A stretch of 64,000 nucleotides of DNA from Gyrodactylus bullatarudis (Eukaryota; Platyhelminthes; Monogenea; Gyrodactylidea; Gyrodactylidae). The stretch is from positions 1-64,000 of the forward strand of contig SSNU01000238.1 in NCBI GenBank assembly GCA_012064415.1. Direction: 5' to 3'. The notes beneath the pieces are model-generated. The model saw only the letters and a program-made list of their open reading frames with translations, searched no databases and was not told the origin of the DNA. The position numbers and the translations under genes were made by a program. Shown here piece after piece: positions 61,958 through 64,000 of the stretch. How positions within the stretch are numbered: position 1 is the first letter of the stretch; every line of letters starts with the position of its first letter.

Positions 61958-62223
61958 ACTATCTAATCTTGATACTGAAAATCAATTTTTGATCACTCTC
62001 CCACTCTCAGATAAATGAAAGTTTTCAGCTCAAAGTTCGAAAAAATGGGATTTTGGCCGTATTTTTCATAAAAACAATTTTTTCAAAATTTTTTTCTTCA
62101 AATGGTAACAGTGAGCAACATGAGTAGGATTGCAAAAAATCTTTAACAAATTCGAGTTCTTGATGAAAATATCGAGATTTCTGTAAAAATCATAGATTCC
62201 CAACTTCATATCAACCAACTTTA
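61958..62223. repeat. Foldback repeat, family A, right arm
   Basis: Ends CATAGATTCCCAACTTCATA then TCAACCAACTTTA, identical at the terminus to the right end of 37226-37712. The left arm is absent. Confidence 0.7.
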
Positions 62224-62600
62224 GATGATATGAACTTCATATTATGAAGACGAAAATTTACTATCTATACAAAAATCTCAATATTTTTCTCCGGATACTC
62301 AGGAAATAAATGGTGTAATTTTGGATTAAAAGTAGATAACGAATTTGCCAGTTCACAGAAATTCTTCATTTCTGTGGGAAATCGAACCATATGAATTTTT
62401 TGATTATCAAGAAGGAAAACGGTTCAAAGCTTAAATTTTCCATTTTATTAAAAAGGCCGAGTTTCTCTCAATCACCTTGACCAAATTTGAATTCTCCTTC
62501 TAACGATGATCCAAAATGTCAGTATCGAATTTCTTGAATCAATCAAAATTTTGAGATTCATCATTGAAAAGTAAAAATCTGGTTTATTTTCGAAATTGAC
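62224..62600. repeat. Family-B repeat, degraded
   Basis: Starts GATGATATGAACTTCATA and has CAATATTTTTCTCCGGATAC, a family-B arm block, directly adjoining the family-A arm. The rest is diverged. Confidence 0.4.
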
Positions 62601-63159
62601 CTGATTAATTTACCCTGCGAGCTATGTTTAGTTTAAATCGGGTGCAATGCTGTATTGAATTTTAACTTGGGAAAAAAATTCACCTTTCTTTTCACTGAGT
62701 TTTATTCTTTAAAAATTTCTCCTTGTATTTCAATTATCAATCCCCATAGTCATGATTGACAGGATGTCAATAAAAATTTTCTTATGCAATTTTTTCAATA
62801 AACTTTTATTCTTGAGAACAAGATGCATGTTAAAATAGACCAGATAATAATGGATATTATATTAGATTAGTAACCAACATATAAAGAGAAGTTGAGAAGA
62901 AGGAACTTTTCTGGCCAAAATCATTTTTTTGTTGTTTAATGTTGGTCCCTAATGCCAGTATTTAATCGCTTCTATTCTCAAAAATCGAGATGAATTTTGA
63001 GCTCAATTATTTTTTATGATAACAACTTCGTTGATAAAACAAGAATAATTCAGATATCGTTAAAGTATCTAAATTTCGAAAGCTTTTACCCAAATAATTA
63101 CAAATCGGGTTTAATTATCGATCTGATCAAGAAATTAAAAGGAATCTTCAGTGGGGTGG

Positions 63160-63540
63160 AAGTACTAAATGAAACTCAAGGAAAATGTATATCCAGATAA
63201 CTTTGTTCGAAAATACATTGAAATACAAGAAGAAGGGACCCAACAAAGTGAATCAAATGTCCAAATTCATTTCAGATTAACATTCGAAAAAGATAGACAT
63301 AGCCATGAAGGTTGTATTCAAAACCACAAGTTTCATCAAATTTCAAACAGACAGACTAGAACTGATAGAACAATCAAATCTCATTTACTGCTTCGAAGGT
63401 ACTTGTGGCGTTAAATACATTAGAAGGAACAAAGGAAGACTTAAAACAAGATAAAGGTTCTTCATAATGAGAGAGGACCCAAACCTGTGCATACAAAAGA
63501 ACCACCTTCATGACTTGCGGTTACCTTGGCCCAATTGATT
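63160..63540 (+). pseudogene. Penelope-like fragment, degenerate
   Basis: Frame 63169-63414 starts MKLKENVYPDNFVRKYIEIQ, the counterpart of LKENGYSGKFVDKF. A GIY-YIG remnant follows in other frames (CFEGTCGVKYIRRNKGRLKT, with YIR for YIG). The C-terminal NLCIQKNHLHDLRLPWPN ends with TGA at about 63538. Most of the endonuclease is deleted. Confidence 0.65.
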
Positions 63541-64000
63541 CTTAAATTTACTTCTCTCTCTGTCTAAACAAATCAAGAATGGAGGTTATTTTTGGTTTTT
63601 CATTAATTGAAAGTTTTGGAAATCTACTATTCTTCATTAACCCTACCAATACGATAAGAAAGCAAATCAAGAAAACGACTCAAAACGATTTCAAATGAGA
63701 TTCTAATTGGAATTCCAGTCAATAAGGATTCTTTTGATAAAATTTTAAAAAGTCGATTTTCTATTGAATTTCTCATCATCTAATAAGTAGAGGGAAACAA
63801 ACTTTATCCAAGTTTAGATATCTCTTTGAGACATTTTCGATATGAAATCTATTAATCTCCTGAAATACTTAAATAATTTAGCTTCATCATTCATCTGACA
63901 AGTGCTATAAAGAGTCAAAGAAAAACTGTCGATTCATAATCAGCATATATAGAAAAGAGATCAAATGTGAGTCATGTGACTTTGAGGACCTTATTGATTC
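63541..64000. other. No gene seen
   Basis: AT-rich DNA after a Penelope end. No hairpin of the PLE-1 type is found here. Confidence 0.4.

Noticed and set aside
1..64000. CRISPR arrays, bacterial operons, tRNA or rRNA genes
   Set aside because: No regularly spaced repeats, no ribosome-binding-site context and no clover-leaf or rRNA signature was found; the window is clearly eukaryotic.

Overview
The window is AT-rich nuclear DNA from a multicellular animal. It has spliced genes with GT-AG introns, at least three recognisable host genes, and a very heavy load of eukaryotic transposable elements. There is no sign of bacterial operons, tRNA or rRNA genes, or CRISPR. I do not name a species. Some introns appear to be only 26-30 nt long, which is unusual for animals.

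Layout. Positions 1-4600 hold retroelement debris: a Penelope 3' tail, a broken gag with two CCHC knuckles, a Merlin/ISXO2-type transposase remnant, a TA-flanked MITE and a foldback repeat. From 4619 to 33207 (+) lies one host gene, an arrestin-domain protein whose six exons I assembled by hand. Its first intron is about 18.6 kb and holds an apparently intact Tc1-type transposon (8763-10299), two Penelope 3' fragments, several palindromic foldback elements and MITEs. Its last intron holds an apparently intact piggyBac element (28939-31149), itself inserted in an older inverted-repeat element. Positions 33700-38300 hold an N-terminally truncated mariner, another ISXO2 remnant, a rearranged Penelope piece and piggyBac-end relics.

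From 38828 to 45477 (-) lie two host genes in tandem. The upstream one encodes an Sp-box/single C2H2 finger protein resembling the NET (noc/elbow/tlp-1) family. The downstream one is a ten-exon gene of about 1200 codons with a beta-rich N-terminal half and a C-terminal NHL propeller closely resembling Brat/NCL-1. The stop of the first gene is followed within about 30 nt by candidate start codons of the second. Positions 47000-64000 are again repeats: Penelope-like elements of at least three subfamilies (the best copy, 53051-54905, has RT motifs and a GIY-YIG domain), foldback elements and stretches with no gene.

The transposons mostly sit in introns and intergenic DNA. The host reading frames stay open and in phase across most predicted junctions, so the three host genes look functional. 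The exceptions are noted in the entries: the 5' border of arrestin exon 4 and the 5' end of the NHL gene. All exon joins are read from sequence by eye and have no transcript support here.
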